From NCBI GenBank assembly GCA_902795265.1, contig CADBKM010000015.1, positions 1 to 49,603 on the forward strand: a DNA stretch of 49,603 nucleotides, in the 5' to 3' direction. Below, one piece after another: positions 9,595 through 17,493 of the stretch (its first letter is position 1; each line of letters begins with the position of its first letter). The notes below the pieces were generated by a model. It was not told the origin of the DNA. It searched no databases and saw only the letters and a list, made by a program, of their open reading frames with translations. Origin of the DNA: an uncultured Eubacteriales bacterium (lineage in GTDB: Bacteria; Bacillota; Clostridia; Peptostreptococcales; Anaerovoracaceae). The translations under genes were made by a program, and so were the position numbers.

Positions 9595-10746
9595 ATGGAA
9601 ATCATTAAAGAGCTGCCTGCGGTATTTGAAGAATTCGCAGAAGCAAGAAGAAACGCGTTCGTAAATGTAAAGAAGGTAAAGGACCAGGGAATTCCTGTAA
9701 TCGGATCTTACTGCACATATTTCCCACAGGAACTCGCTATCGCAGCAGGCTGCGCTACTGTAGGCCTTTGCTCGACATCCGGAGAGACTATTCCTGCAGC
9801 AGAGAAGGATCTTCCTGCAAACCTCTGCCCGCTGATCAAGTCCAGCTACGGATTTGCTAAAGAAGACAAGTGCCCGTTCTTCTACTTCTCCGACATCGTA
9901 ATCGGTGAGAACACATGCGACGGAAAGAAGAAGATGTACGAGCTCATGAGCGATTTCAAGGACGTATTCGTAATGGATCTTCCTAATTCCCAGAGCGAGA
10001 ACGGCCTGAAGCTCTACAAGGATGAGCTCCTCAGACTTAAGGCATATATCGAGAAGAAGTTCGACATCACCATTACTGATGAGGACATGAGAAAGGCTGT
10101 TAAGCTCGAGAACGAGATCAGAGTTGCCAAGAAAGAGCTCATCGACACAATGAAGAACGATCCATGCCCGGTATCCGGACTCGACATGTTCCACGTTCTT
10201 TACGGAAGCGGATTCAAGTTCGACCACACAGTTATCCCTGGTGAGATGGCTGATGTAAAAGCAAAGATCGAGAAAGAGTTCGCAGAAGGCAAGAAGCTCG
10301 ACAAGAGACCTCGTATCGTCCTCACAGGATGCCCGATCGGCGGAGTTACCGAGAAGGTAATCAAGGCTATCGAAGACAATGGCGGTGTTGTAGTTGCCAT
10401 GGAGAACTGCGTAGGCGCTAAGCAGTACGACAGACTCGTTGACGAGAACGCAGAGGACATCTGGGAAGCTGTAGCATACAGATATCTGCAGATCGGATGC
10501 TCCGTAATGACACCGAACCCTAACAGATATGACCTGCTCGGAAGAACTATCGACGAGTACAAAGCTGACGGAGTTCTCGAGATGACACTCCAGGCATGCC
10601 ATACATATAATGTAGAGCACAAGTCGATCGAGAAGTTCTGCGTAGAGGAGAAGAAAGTTCCATACTTCGCAGTTGAAACAGATTACTCCACAGCAGACGT
10701 TGCTCAGCTCAACACAAGAATCGCTGCATTCATCGAAATGCTTTAA
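9595..10746 (+). CDS. double-cubane-cluster BCR-family reductase (YjiM-like)
   Basis: Resembles subunits of 2-hydroxyacyl-CoA dehydratases and benzoyl-CoA reductases and, more closely, the single-subunit double-cubane-cluster proteins (DCCP/YjiM). It has 383 residues with family cysteines in SYCTYFPQELAIAAGC, NLCPLIKSSYG, EDKCPFF, ENTCDGKKKMYE, and late TGCPIGG, ENCVGAKQ, GCSVM and ACHTYN. Characterised DCCPs hold an [8Fe-9S] cluster and, with an ATP-hydrolysing activase, perform low-potential reductions; the natural substrate is unknown. No activase gene (ASKHA/BadF type) lies in this window, so it must be supplied elsewhere. The protein is oxygen-sensitive by family, agreeing with an anaerobe. 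A strong terminator follows. Confidence 0.85.
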   Translation: MEIIKELPAVFEEFAEARRNAFVNVKKVKDQGIPVIGSYCTYFPQELAIAAGCATVGLCSTSGETIPAAEKDLPANLCPLIKSSYGFAKEDKCPFFYFSDIVIGENTCDGKKKMYELMSDFKDVFVMDLPNSQSENGLKLYKDELLRLKAYIEKKFDITITDEDMRKAVKLENEIRVAKKELIDTMKNDPCPVSGLDMFHVLYGSGFKFDHTVIPGEMADVKAKIEKEFAEGKKLDKRPRIVLTGCPIGGVTEKVIKAIEDNGGVVVAMENCVGAKQYDRLVDENAEDIWEAVAYRYLQIGCSVMTPNPNRYDLLGRTIDEYKADGVLEMTLQACHTYNVEHKSIEKFCVEEKKVPYFAVETDYSTADVAQLNTRIAAFIEML

Positions 10747-10780
10747 ATGATCCATATTCAGGCGGATAAAACGTTATCGG

Positions 10781-10808
10781 GAGCCCTGCGGATACGCAGG
10801 GCTCTTTT
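10781..10808 (+). terminator. intrinsic terminator after the reductase gene
   Basis: GAGCCCTGCG and CGCAGGGCTC form a perfect 10-bp stem with a GATA loop, followed by TTTT. Confidence 0.92.
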
Positions 10809-10854
10809 GTTGTGCCGGATCCTGAATTGAGCTTTGCTTGTGTTTTTTCATGTA

Positions 10855-10913
10855 TGCATAAAGATACAGAAAAAATGAAAAAAATTCATTAATATGTATT
10901 GCATAAATATACA
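10855..10913. promoter_or_regulatory. cluster of three ARG-box-like operators
   Basis: TGCATAAAGATACA (10855-10868), ATGAAAAAAATTCAT (10875-10889) and TGCATAAATATACA (10900-10913). The first and third are 13/14 identical and match or nearly match the ArgR/AhrC box pattern TGNAT-WWWW-ATNCA. The middle one is a shorter palindrome of the same kind. Starts are 20-25 bases apart, about two DNA turns. The third overlaps the -35 box, which would give arginine-dependent repression of the operon. Confidence 0.7.
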
Positions 10914-10927
10914 AAAATTATTATAGT
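10899..10927 (+). promoter_or_regulatory. promoter of the transporter-arginine operon
   Basis: TTGCAT (10899-10904), 17-base spacer, TATAGT (10922-10927). Start predicted near 10934, 48 bases before the first ATG. It is embedded in the ARG-box cluster. Confidence 0.75.
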
Positions 10928-10981
10928 AATGCACGTAAACAGCAAATATACAGGTGTTGTATAGGAAAAGGAGAAATAAAT

Positions 10982-11935
10982 ATGAAAAAGAAATCACTGG
11001 TACTTCTGCTGGCACTTGCAATGATATTCACTTTTATGCTTAGTGCATGCGGTGGCGGCGGCGCAAGCGAAGAGCCTGCAGAGAGCGGCGATGCTGCAGC
11101 AAGCACAGACGTTGCAGCAGCATATAACAATATTCTTGAGCAGATCAACAGCGAGGCCGGCGAAACAGACGGAACACTCACTGTAGCAACATCACCGGAC
11201 TTCGCTCCAATGGAGTTTGTAGATCTTTCGAGAGAGGGTGCTGAGCAGTATGTAGGATTCGACGTTCTTCTTGCTAAGGACATCGCAAACAAGCTGGGCA
11301 AAGAGCTTGAGATCAAACCAATGTCGTTCGACGCAGTACAGGCTGCCGTTCAGACAGGAAGCGTAGACATGGGTATCTCGGGATTCAGCTGGACAGAAGA
11401 GCGTGCTGAGAACTACTTCCTCACAAGATGGTACAAGGCAGGCGAGAATGAGACAGAGCAGACAATCATCACCACAAAGGCAAATGAAGGAAAGCTGACA
11501 GCAGCTGAGAATTATGCAGGCCTCAAGGTCGGTGCACAGGGCGGATCGCTCCAGAAGATGCTCGTTGAGCAGCAGCTCCCTGATTCGGAAATGGTACTCT
11601 ATGAGAACCTGAACGACGCAGTTACAGCTCTGATGACAGGAAAGATCGATGCTCTTGCAGTAGCTACAGGAAACGGCGAGGCATTCATCTCTGCAAACCC
11701 TGACGATCTGGTCATGTCAGGATTCAACTTCGAAGTTGATGAGCTCTACAAGAACAACGTTATCATGATCAACAAGGACAACGCAGAACTTGGCGAGAAG
11801 GTCAACGCTATACTGGACGAGCAGGAAAAGGCTAACGTATGGGATACATGGTATGAAGCATGCCAGATGCTCGGCGAGATCAAGACGGCCGATGAGCTCG
11901 GATATGACGATGCCGGCAACAAGATCACAGAATAA
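10982..11935 (+). CDS. amino acid ABC transporter substrate-binding lipoprotein
   Basis: Extracellular solute receptor of the polar amino acid family (SBP_bac_3). A signal peptide ends in the lipobox LSAC with the lipidated cysteine at residue 23, followed by a GGGG/Ala-Ser linker to about residue 45. The mature part has LTVATSPDFAPMEFVD, YVGFDVLLAKDIANKLGKEL, SVDMGISGFSWTEERAE and the late KIDALAVATGN, all typical. The family's ligand is often arginine, histidine, lysine, glutamine or cystine. The arginine-biosynthesis genes in the same operon and the ARG boxes favour arginine, ornithine or citrulline. AAAGGAG precedes the ATG. The 233-base gap to the permease carries a large hairpin element that may favour higher SBP expression. 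Confidence 0.93.
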   Translation: MKKKSLVLLLALAMIFTFMLSACGGGGASEEPAESGDAAASTDVAAAYNNILEQINSEAGETDGTLTVATSPDFAPMEFVDLSREGAEQYVGFDVLLAKDIANKLGKELEIKPMSFDAVQAAVQTGSVDMGISGFSWTEERAENYFLTRWYKAGENETEQTIITTKANEGKLTAAENYAGLKVGAQGGSLQKMLVEQQLPDSEMVLYENLNDAVTALMTGKIDALAVATGNGEAFISANPDDLVMSGFNFEVDELYKNNVIMINKDNAELGEKVNAILDEQEKANVWDTWYEACQMLGEIKTADELGYDDAGNKITE

Positions 11936-11963
11936 TTATCGCTAAAGATATATAAGAATCAAC

Positions 11964-12129
11964 AGCAGGTCGCAGTATATGCATCCGTAGAGTACGGCTC
12001 TCGCCTCGCTGCAGCTTAACGCAGCGGTACTAAGCTCTGACTTCGCTACCAGAAGTAAGTAAGACAGCTTGTCAATCGCTAAGTACCGGCTACTGCAGAG
12101 CCTCTACTGCTGCATATCTGCGACCTGCT
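11964..12129 (+). other. branched inverted-repeat element between SBP and permease genes
   Basis: A 166-base stretch closed by near-perfect 19-20-base arms, AGCAGGTCGCAGTATATGCA (11964-11983) and TGCATATCTGCGACCTGCT (12111-12129). Inside are further paired segments: GTAGAG/CTCTAC, GGCTCT/AGAGCC, a local hairpin CGCTGC/GCAGCG (12007-12026), and nested CGGTAC/GTACCG, AAGCT/AGCTT and ACTTC/GAAGT. As RNA it would fold into one long arm ending in a multi-branch loop. It has no long T run, so it is not a simple terminator. Possible roles are mRNA stabilisation after the SBP gene, processing or pausing, or a small non-autonomous inserted element. Start and end are the outer arms. Confidence 0.75.
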
Positions 12130-12168
12130 TTATCACCGGATAATATATCTATAACGGAGGAATCAGTT

Positions 12169-12858
12169 ATGACAATGGGCAGGATATTCCACGACATGTG
12201 GGATATATTTATGACTTACTATATAGGGCAGGGGCTGCTGTGGACAGGCCTCGGATACACACTGGCGCTTTCGGCGATCGCCGTCATCGCGGGTGCTATT
12301 CTGGGCTCACTTATGGCTATCGGAAAGATGAGCAAATCCAAAGTTCTCAACTTCATTATCACGGCTTTTGTTGAGGTAATGAGAGGAACCCCGGCTCTGC
12401 TGCAGCTGTATATCGCTTATTTCATAGTTCCGATGATATTCAGCTTTGCGGAGATGACACCTTTCGCCTGCGTAGCAGTCGGCCTTTCGCTCAATTCTGC
12501 GGCTTACGTTACGGAGATCATCCGTTCCGGAATCGGCGCAGTAGACAAGGGCCAGACTGAAGCGGCCAGGGCACTCGGACTTACATCGAAGACGACCATG
12601 CTCAAGGTTGTCATGCCGCAGGCGGTCAAGAACATTCTCCCGGCCCTCGGTAACGAGTTCGTAACCATTATCAAGGAAACTTCGCTTGCTTCCACATTCT
12701 TCGTGGGCGAGCTGATGACGACATACGCGATCATCAAGGGAATCACATTCAACGTTATCCCTACACTGATGGATATCGGCGTTATCTACTTTATTGTAAC
12801 ATTCACACTGTCGAAGCTTCTCGGAATCGCAGAAAGGAGGATGAAGGCGAGCGCATAG
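12169..12858 (+). CDS. amino acid ABC transporter permease
   Basis: Membrane subunit of the polar amino acid (HEAAT) ABC family, 229 residues, about five transmembrane helices. The N-terminal GQGLLWTGLGYTLALSAIA and FVEVMRGTPALLQLYIAYF are family hallmarks. The EAA loop reads GQTEAARALGLTSKTTMLKV, the contact site for the ATPase. AACGGAGGAATCAGTT precedes the ATG. It lies downstream of the branched element and 18 bases before the ATPase gene. It is presumed to work as a homodimer with the neighbouring lipoprotein and ATPase. Confidence 0.93.
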   Translation: MTMGRIFHDMWDIFMTYYIGQGLLWTGLGYTLALSAIAVIAGAILGSLMAIGKMSKSKVLNFIITAFVEVMRGTPALLQLYIAYFIVPMIFSFAEMTPFACVAVGLSLNSAAYVTEIIRSGIGAVDKGQTEAARALGLTSKTTMLKVVMPQAVKNILPALGNEFVTIIKETSLASTFFVGELMTTYAIIKGITFNVIPTLMDIGVIYFIVTFTLSKLLGIAERRMKASA

Positions 12859-12876
12859 AGCCGGCCTGCAGATGAT

Positions 12877-13833
12877 ATGGAAAAGAAAATCAATCACGAG
12901 CAGAACATGCTCGACGTAAAGAATATTTACAAGAACTTCGGAAGCCTTCAGGTACTCAAGGGCGTTTCCACAACTGTAGACAAGGGCGAGGTAATATCCG
13001 TTATCGGAGCTTCGGGCTCGGGTAAGTCCACACTGCTGCGCTGCATGAACCTGCTCGAAGAGCCTACATTCGGCGAAGTATGGATCGAGGGCAAGCTCAT
13101 GACACCTGTAGATCCGTATCTGCACTTCGATGTTATCAGAGCTTCCAATACATATAAGAAGCTTGTAGCCGGCGGTCTTGAAGACATGGCTGCCATAGCA
13201 AAAATAAAAGCAGAGGATCTTCTTCTCGAGAAGCATTCAAAAGAGGGTGCCGAGTATAAGGCGCTCATGGAGAAGATCTACAAGGAGAACCACATTGACA
13301 CTAACCTCGGACGCCGCAAGATGAGCATGGTGTTCCAGCAGTTCAACCTGTTCAACAACCTCAACGTGCTCGACAACATCATGCTGGCACCGGTCGAGAC
13401 TGCAAAATACAACAAGGTAAAAGACCTTAACGCAGAGAAAGAGAAGATCCGCGAACAGGCCATGACGCTTCTGAAGCGTATCGGACTTGAGGATAAAGCG
13501 GATGCATACCCGTCAAAGCTGTCAGGCGGTCAGAAGCAGCGTATCGCTATCGTAAGATCGCTGGCAATGAATCCTGACGTAATGCTCTTCGATGAGCCGA
13601 CATCGGCTCTCGACCCTGAGATGATCGGAGAAGTACTCGATCTCATGAAGGAGCTGGCTCAGGCGGGAATGACGATGGTAATCGTCACTCACGAGATGGG
13701 ATTCGCAAGGGAAGTATCCAACCGCGTGCTGTTCGTTGATGAAGGGTATATCAAGGAAGAAGGAACTCCTGAACAGGTATTTGAAGATCCGCACGATGCA
13801 AGGCTCAAGGACTTCCTCAGCAAGGTTTTATAA
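12877..13833 (+). CDS. amino acid ABC transporter ATP-binding protein with internal insertion
   Basis: ATPase of the GlnQ/HisP type. Walker A GASGSGKS (44-51), Q-loop FQQFNLF (about 153-159), signature LSGGQKQR (215-222), Walker [15 protein letters not shown] (235-248) and the switch histidine in VTHEMGFA. The protein has 318 residues against the usual ~245. The excess lies between the first beta sheet (EVWIEGK, about 73) and the Q-loop strand ([10 protein letters not shown], from 146), a lysine/glutamate-rich, helix-prone insertion of roughly 55-60 residues. The catalytic motifs are complete, so activity is expected. Four bases separate its stop from the next start. Confidence 0.93.
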   Translation: MEKKINHEQNMLDVKNIYKNFGSLQVLKGVSTTVDKGEVISVIGASGSGKSTLLRCMNLLEEPTFGEVWIEGKLMTPVDPYLHFDVIRASNTYKKLVAGGLEDMAAIAKIKAEDLLLEKHSKEGAEYKALMEKIYKENHIDTNLGRRKMSMVFQQFNLFNNLNVLDNIMLAPVETAKYNKVKDLNAEKEKIREQAMTLLKRIGLEDKADAYPSKLSGGQKQRIAIVRSLAMNPDVMLFDEPTSALDPEMIGEVLDLMKELAQAGMTMVIVTHEMGFAREVSNRVLFVDEGYIKEEGTPEQVFEDPHDARLKDFLSKVL

Positions 13834-13836
13834 AGC

Positions 13837-15288
13837 ATGGGAAAAGAAATAATTATCAGTTATATAGATGAGTGCGTTGCCCCGGAAGTCATCGGGGTCT
13901 CGCACAAGGTGTGGGAGTACGCAGAACTATCTCTTAAAGAGACGGAGTCTGCGGCTCTTTACATGGAGAAGCTTGCACAGCACGGCTTTGAAGTTGAATC
14001 GGGTTACGCGGATATAGCGACAGCTTTTTCTGGCAAGTTCGTCTCAGGAAGCGGCAAGCCGGTTATAGGTATCCTCGGGGAGTTCGACGCTCTGTCGGGG
14101 CTGTCGCAGAAGGCCGGTTCCGTAAAGCGCGAGGAGCTTGTCAAAGGCGGAAGCGGACACGGCTGCGGCCACAACATGCTCGGCGCCGCTTCATTTGGCG
14201 CTGCCGTGGCAGTAAAGAAATATCTTGAAGAGACAGGCAAAGACGGCACGGTCATCTTTTACGGATGTCCGGGCGAAGAGGGCGGAGCGTCGAAGGCGTT
14301 CATGGCTCGCGAAGGGCTCTGGAAGTCGCTTGACTGCGCGCTCACATGGCATCCGGGCAGCGAGAATCAAGTATCTACCGGTACGAACAACTCCTGCACG
14401 CAGGTGCTCTATAAGTTCAAGGGCGTTGCAGCTCATGCCGCGGGTGACCCTGAAAACGGAAGATCGGCACTCGATGCGGTCGAGCTCATGAACATTGGAG
14501 CGAACTACCTGCGCGAGCACATGAAAAAGGAGTGCAGCCTCCACTATGCCATGGTGGACGGAGGCGGATTCTCGCCTAACGTAGTGCAGCCTCATGCATC
14601 GGTGCTGTATATGGTCAGATCGGTGCTTGTAAAGGATACGATCGATCTTCAGGAGAGAGTGGATAAGTGCGCTGAAGGCGCAGCTCTCATGACAGGAACA
14701 AGCTTTGAGAGGATATTCGTTGACGGTACCGCCAACAGCGTCCCTAACACGACTCTCGAGAAGCTGCTTTACGACAACATGGTGTCGATACCGCTTCCTG
14801 AATACACGGAAGAGGAGCGCGCATATGCGGCAGAACTCGACGCTACATGCCCGCAGGACGGCACCATACCGGGAACCGGAGCAAGGTTCGATGCAGATAT
14901 AAGGGCGAAGGTATGGGAACTTTCGGAAAAGGGTACTAAATCGCTGAACGACTTCGTGATGCCGTTCTATACCGGCAACGAATTCGAGCCCGGCTCGTCT
15001 GACGTCGGAGACGTCAGCTGGCAGACGCCAACCGCGCAGTTCAACACAGTGTGTTTCACCGCGCACTCGCCGGGCCACTCCTGGCAGAACGTATCGTGCG
15101 GAGCCTCGCCGATAGGCGATAAGGGCACAGTCTATGCAGCCAAGGTGCTTGCGTGCTCGGTCATCGACCTCTTTGACGACAACTCGATCATAGCGAGAGC
15201 TAAAGAAGAGTTCAAAGCGCGCCTCGGTGATGAAGAATACGTCTGCCCGATACCGGCAGATGCCGAGCCATACATAATAGAGGGGTAA
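13837..15288 (+). CDS. M20-family amidohydrolase, AbgB-like
   Basis: Zinc-dependent amide hydrolase of the M20D family, 483 residues, close to AbgB (p-aminobenzoyl-glutamate hydrolase subunit B, about 480). Visible motifs: GILGEFDALSGLSQKAG, the metal site GGSGHGCGHNMLG, GCPGEEGGASK with the catalytic glutamate, ALTWHPGS, and the dimerisation domain start FKGVAAHAAGDPENGRSAL. A late TAHSPGHSWQN supplies another metal ligand. It starts 4 bases after the transporter ATPase and ends 3 bases before argC, so it is clearly operonic. The context suggests it cleaves an imported N-acyl amino acid or peptide to feed glutamate or ornithine into the pathway. It is not a typical ArgE, and ArgJ makes ArgE unnecessary. 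Confidence 0.85.
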   Translation: MGKEIIISYIDECVAPEVIGVSHKVWEYAELSLKETESAALYMEKLAQHGFEVESGYADIATAFSGKFVSGSGKPVIGILGEFDALSGLSQKAGSVKREELVKGGSGHGCGHNMLGAASFGAAVAVKKYLEETGKDGTVIFYGCPGEEGGASKAFMAREGLWKSLDCALTWHPGSENQVSTGTNNSCTQVLYKFKGVAAHAAGDPENGRSALDAVELMNIGANYLREHMKKECSLHYAMVDGGGFSPNVVQPHASVLYMVRSVLVKDTIDLQERVDKCAEGAALMTGTSFERIFVDGTANSVPNTTLEKLLYDNMVSIPLPEYTEEERAYAAELDATCPQDGTIPGTGARFDADIRAKVWELSEKGTKSLNDFVMPFYTGNEFEPGSSDVGDVSWQTPTAQFNTVCFTAHSPGHSWQNVSCGASPIGDKGTVYAAKVLACSVIDLFDDNSIIARAKEEFKARLGDEEYVCPIPADAEPYIIEG

Positions 15289-15291
15289 AAA

Positions 15292-16233
15292 ATGTATAAA
15301 GTATTTATCGACGGAGCCCATGGGACTACGGGACTCAGGATCAACGAATATCTGATCGGGCGTCCCGACATACAAATACTTGAGATCGATTCTGATCTGC
15401 GCAAAGATATGGAAGCCCGGGTCAGCATGATCAAAAGCGCTGATGTAAGCATCCTGTGCCTGCCTGACCAGGCGGCCAGAGAGATCGCTGCCGCGGCGCC
15501 GAAGGATTCGGTAATTATCGACACATCGACTGCTCACCGCACCGATCCGGACTGGGTGTACGGAATGCCGGAGCTGTGTGCGGAGCAGAGAGATAAAATA
15601 CGCAGCAGCACGAGGATAGCCAATCCGGGCTGCCACGCAAGCGGATTCATTCTGCTTGTGAGACCGCTCATCGATGCCGGTCTGCTCGGAAGAGAAAGCC
15701 TTCTTTCGTGCTTCTGCATGACAGGTTATTCAGGCGGCGGCAAAAAAATGATAGCCGATTACGAGGATGACGGCAGGGACTGCAGCCTTGACTCGCCGGG
15801 GCAGTACGCACTCGGGCAGACACACAAGCATCTGCCTGAAATGGTGCAGATGACGGGCCTTGCAGAAGCTCCGTGCTTCAGCCCTGTGGTCGCGGATTTC
15901 TACAGCGGAATGGTGATGACAGTGCCGCTGCACGGATCGATGCTAAAAGGCGGAGCCGGCAGAAATGAAGTGCTCGGAGCGTTTTACGAAAGATACGACG
16001 GTGAAGCACTGATAAAAGTGTACGATGAAGTTCCGGAATCGGGCAAAGTCTATTCGAACACCATGGCGGGAAGCAACGGCATGGAGATATACGTGGCCGG
16101 CAATGATGAAAGAATGCTTCTGATCGCGTCTTATGACAACCTCGGAAAGGGAGCGTCGGGCGCGGCAGTACAGAATATGAATATAGTTCTTGGGGCAGAT
16201 GAGACGGCCGGTCTGCTGCAGCAGACGGACTAG
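15292..16233 (+). CDS. argC: N-acetyl-gamma-glutamyl-phosphate reductase, short type
   Basis: Reduces N-acetylglutamyl phosphate to the semialdehyde with NADPH, third step of arginine synthesis. The N-terminal dinucleotide fold reads FIDGAHGTTGLRI, and the active-site cysteine is C114 in ANPGCHASG. HKHLPEM and GKVYSNTMAGSNGMEI follow. At 313 residues it is the short type-2 class rather than the 340-350-residue type-1 enzyme. GAGGGG lies 6 bases upstream of ATG. It is the first arginine gene of the operon. Confidence 0.93.
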   Translation: MYKVFIDGAHGTTGLRINEYLIGRPDIQILEIDSDLRKDMEARVSMIKSADVSILCLPDQAAREIAAAAPKDSVIIDTSTAHRTDPDWVYGMPELCAEQRDKIRSSTRIANPGCHASGFILLVRPLIDAGLLGRESLLSCFCMTGYSGGGKKMIADYEDDGRDCSLDSPGQYALGQTHKHLPEMVQMTGLAEAPCFSPVVADFYSGMVMTVPLHGSMLKGGAGRNEVLGAFYERYDGEALIKVYDEVPESGKVYSNTMAGSNGMEIYVAGNDERMLLIASYDNLGKGASGAAVQNMNIVLGADETAGLLQQTD

Positions 16234-16256
16234 CTCAGAGACAGAAGGGGAAGACT

Positions 16257-17474
16257 ATGATAAAGATGATAGAAGGCGGCGTTACAGCTGCGACAGGATT
16301 CAAAGCAGGCGGCATCTACAGCGGAATAAAGAAGAACCCGGAAAAAACCGATCTGGCTCTTATAGTCAGTGAAGTACCGGGCAATGCCGCTGCGGTCTAC
16401 ACAAAAAACAAGGTCAAGGCTGCTCACATAGCAGTTACAAAAAGGCACCTCGAAAACGGTACGGCGCAGGCTGTGCTCTGCAACAGCGGAAACGCCAATA
16501 CATGCACTCCTGACGGGGAGGAGATCGCTGAAAAGGCTACACAGATCGCTGCTGACTGCCTCGGCATCAGCGCAGATGACGTTCTGCCTGCAGCTACCGG
16601 CGTTATCGGAGTATCGCTTCCGATAGAGCCTTTTGTGAAAGCGATGCCTGATCTTGTGGGCAATCTTTCGAGGACAGGATCTGCCGATGCAGCTAAGGCC
16701 ATCATGACGACCGATACATACATCAAGGAATGTGCAGTGCAGTTCGAAGTAGGCGACACAGTCTGCACCCTAGGCGGAATAGCCAAGGGAAGCGGTATGA
16801 TCCACATCAACATGGGAACGATGCTGAGCTTCATTTCGACAGACTGCGCCATAAGCAAAGAGCTCGTAAGCAAGGCTCTTCATGAAGAAATCGCTGACAG
16901 CTACAACCAGGTAAGCGTTGACGGCGACACATCGACCAATGACACGGTAGTCGTCATAGCGAACGGCCTGGCCGGAAATCCGGAGATCTGTGAAGAGGGC
17001 GAAGCATATGATGCATTCTGCGAAGCTCTTCATGTGGTCAGCGTCGAGCTTTCAAAGATGATCGCCGGCGACGGAGAGGGCTGCACGAAGCTGCTCGAGG
17101 CTCATGTAACGGGAGCACCTGACAAAGAGACTGCAAGGCTGGTAAGCAAGAGCATAGTCTGCTCATCGCTTTTCAAGGCAGCTGTTTTCGCATCAGATGC
17201 GAACTGGGGCCGCATCCTTTGCGCCATAGGCTACACTGATGCTGAATTCGACGCTTCGAATATCGACGTGAGCGTAAAGTCGGAAGCCGGTGAGGTGCTG
17301 GTCTGCAAGGCCTCCGCATCGGTGCCGTTCGACGACGATTTCGCGACAAAGGTGCTGTCAGAAAAGCATGTAACAGTTGAGGCTGAGCTCCACGACGGAG
17401 ATGCTGAATCGTACGCATGGGGCTGCGATCTCACATACGATTACGTAAAGATCAACGGCTCGTACCGCTCATAA
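16257..17474 (+). CDS. argJ: glutamate N-acetyltransferase ArgJ
   Basis: Moves the acetyl group from acetylornithine to glutamate (cyclic pathway); some members also use acetyl-CoA. The precursor cuts itself into alpha and beta chains before a nucleophilic threonine. Here the site is GMIHINMGTMLSF with T188; the residue before the threonine is glycine, whereas most ArgJ proteins have alanine there (NMATML). Other motifs: CNSGNANTCT, LPAATGVIG (oxyanion region), IMTTDTYIKE, SVDGDTSTNDT and DANWGRILCAIGY. The C-terminus lacks nothing obvious at 405 residues. An ArgJ here implies no ArgE is needed. Confidence 0.94.
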   Translation: MIKMIEGGVTAATGFKAGGIYSGIKKNPEKTDLALIVSEVPGNAAAVYTKNKVKAAHIAVTKRHLENGTAQAVLCNSGNANTCTPDGEEIAEKATQIAADCLGISADDVLPAATGVIGVSLPIEPFVKAMPDLVGNLSRTGSADAAKAIMTTDTYIKECAVQFEVGDTVCTLGGIAKGSGMIHINMGTMLSFISTDCAISKELVSKALHEEIADSYNQVSVDGDTSTNDTVVVIANGLAGNPEICEEGEAYDAFCEALHVVSVELSKMIAGDGEGCTKLLEAHVTGAPDKETARLVSKSIVCSSLFKAAVFASDANWGRILCAIGYTDAEFDASNIDVSVKSEAGEVLVCKASASVPFDDDFATKVLSEKHVTVEAELHDGDAESYAWGCDLTYDYVKINGSYRS

Positions 17475-17493
17475 TAAAGAAGGGGTCTAAGGG

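Noticed and set aside
9505-10755. 416-codon minus-strand open frame opposite the reductase gene
   Set aside because: Shadow of the strongly conserved plus-strand gene; its translation is cysteine/leucine-rich without motifs.
10851-10868. First ARG box read as the longer palindrome TGTAT-N8-ATACA
   Set aside because: The inner TGCATAAAGATACA fits the ArgR pattern and matches the third box much better.
11964-12129. Simple intrinsic terminator after the SBP gene
   Set aside because: Far too long and branched, and there is no T run after the closing arm.
14191-15636. 481-codon minus-strand open frame opposite the M20 and argC genes
   Set aside because: Spans two clear plus-strand genes; arginine/histidine-rich shadow without motifs or ribosome site.
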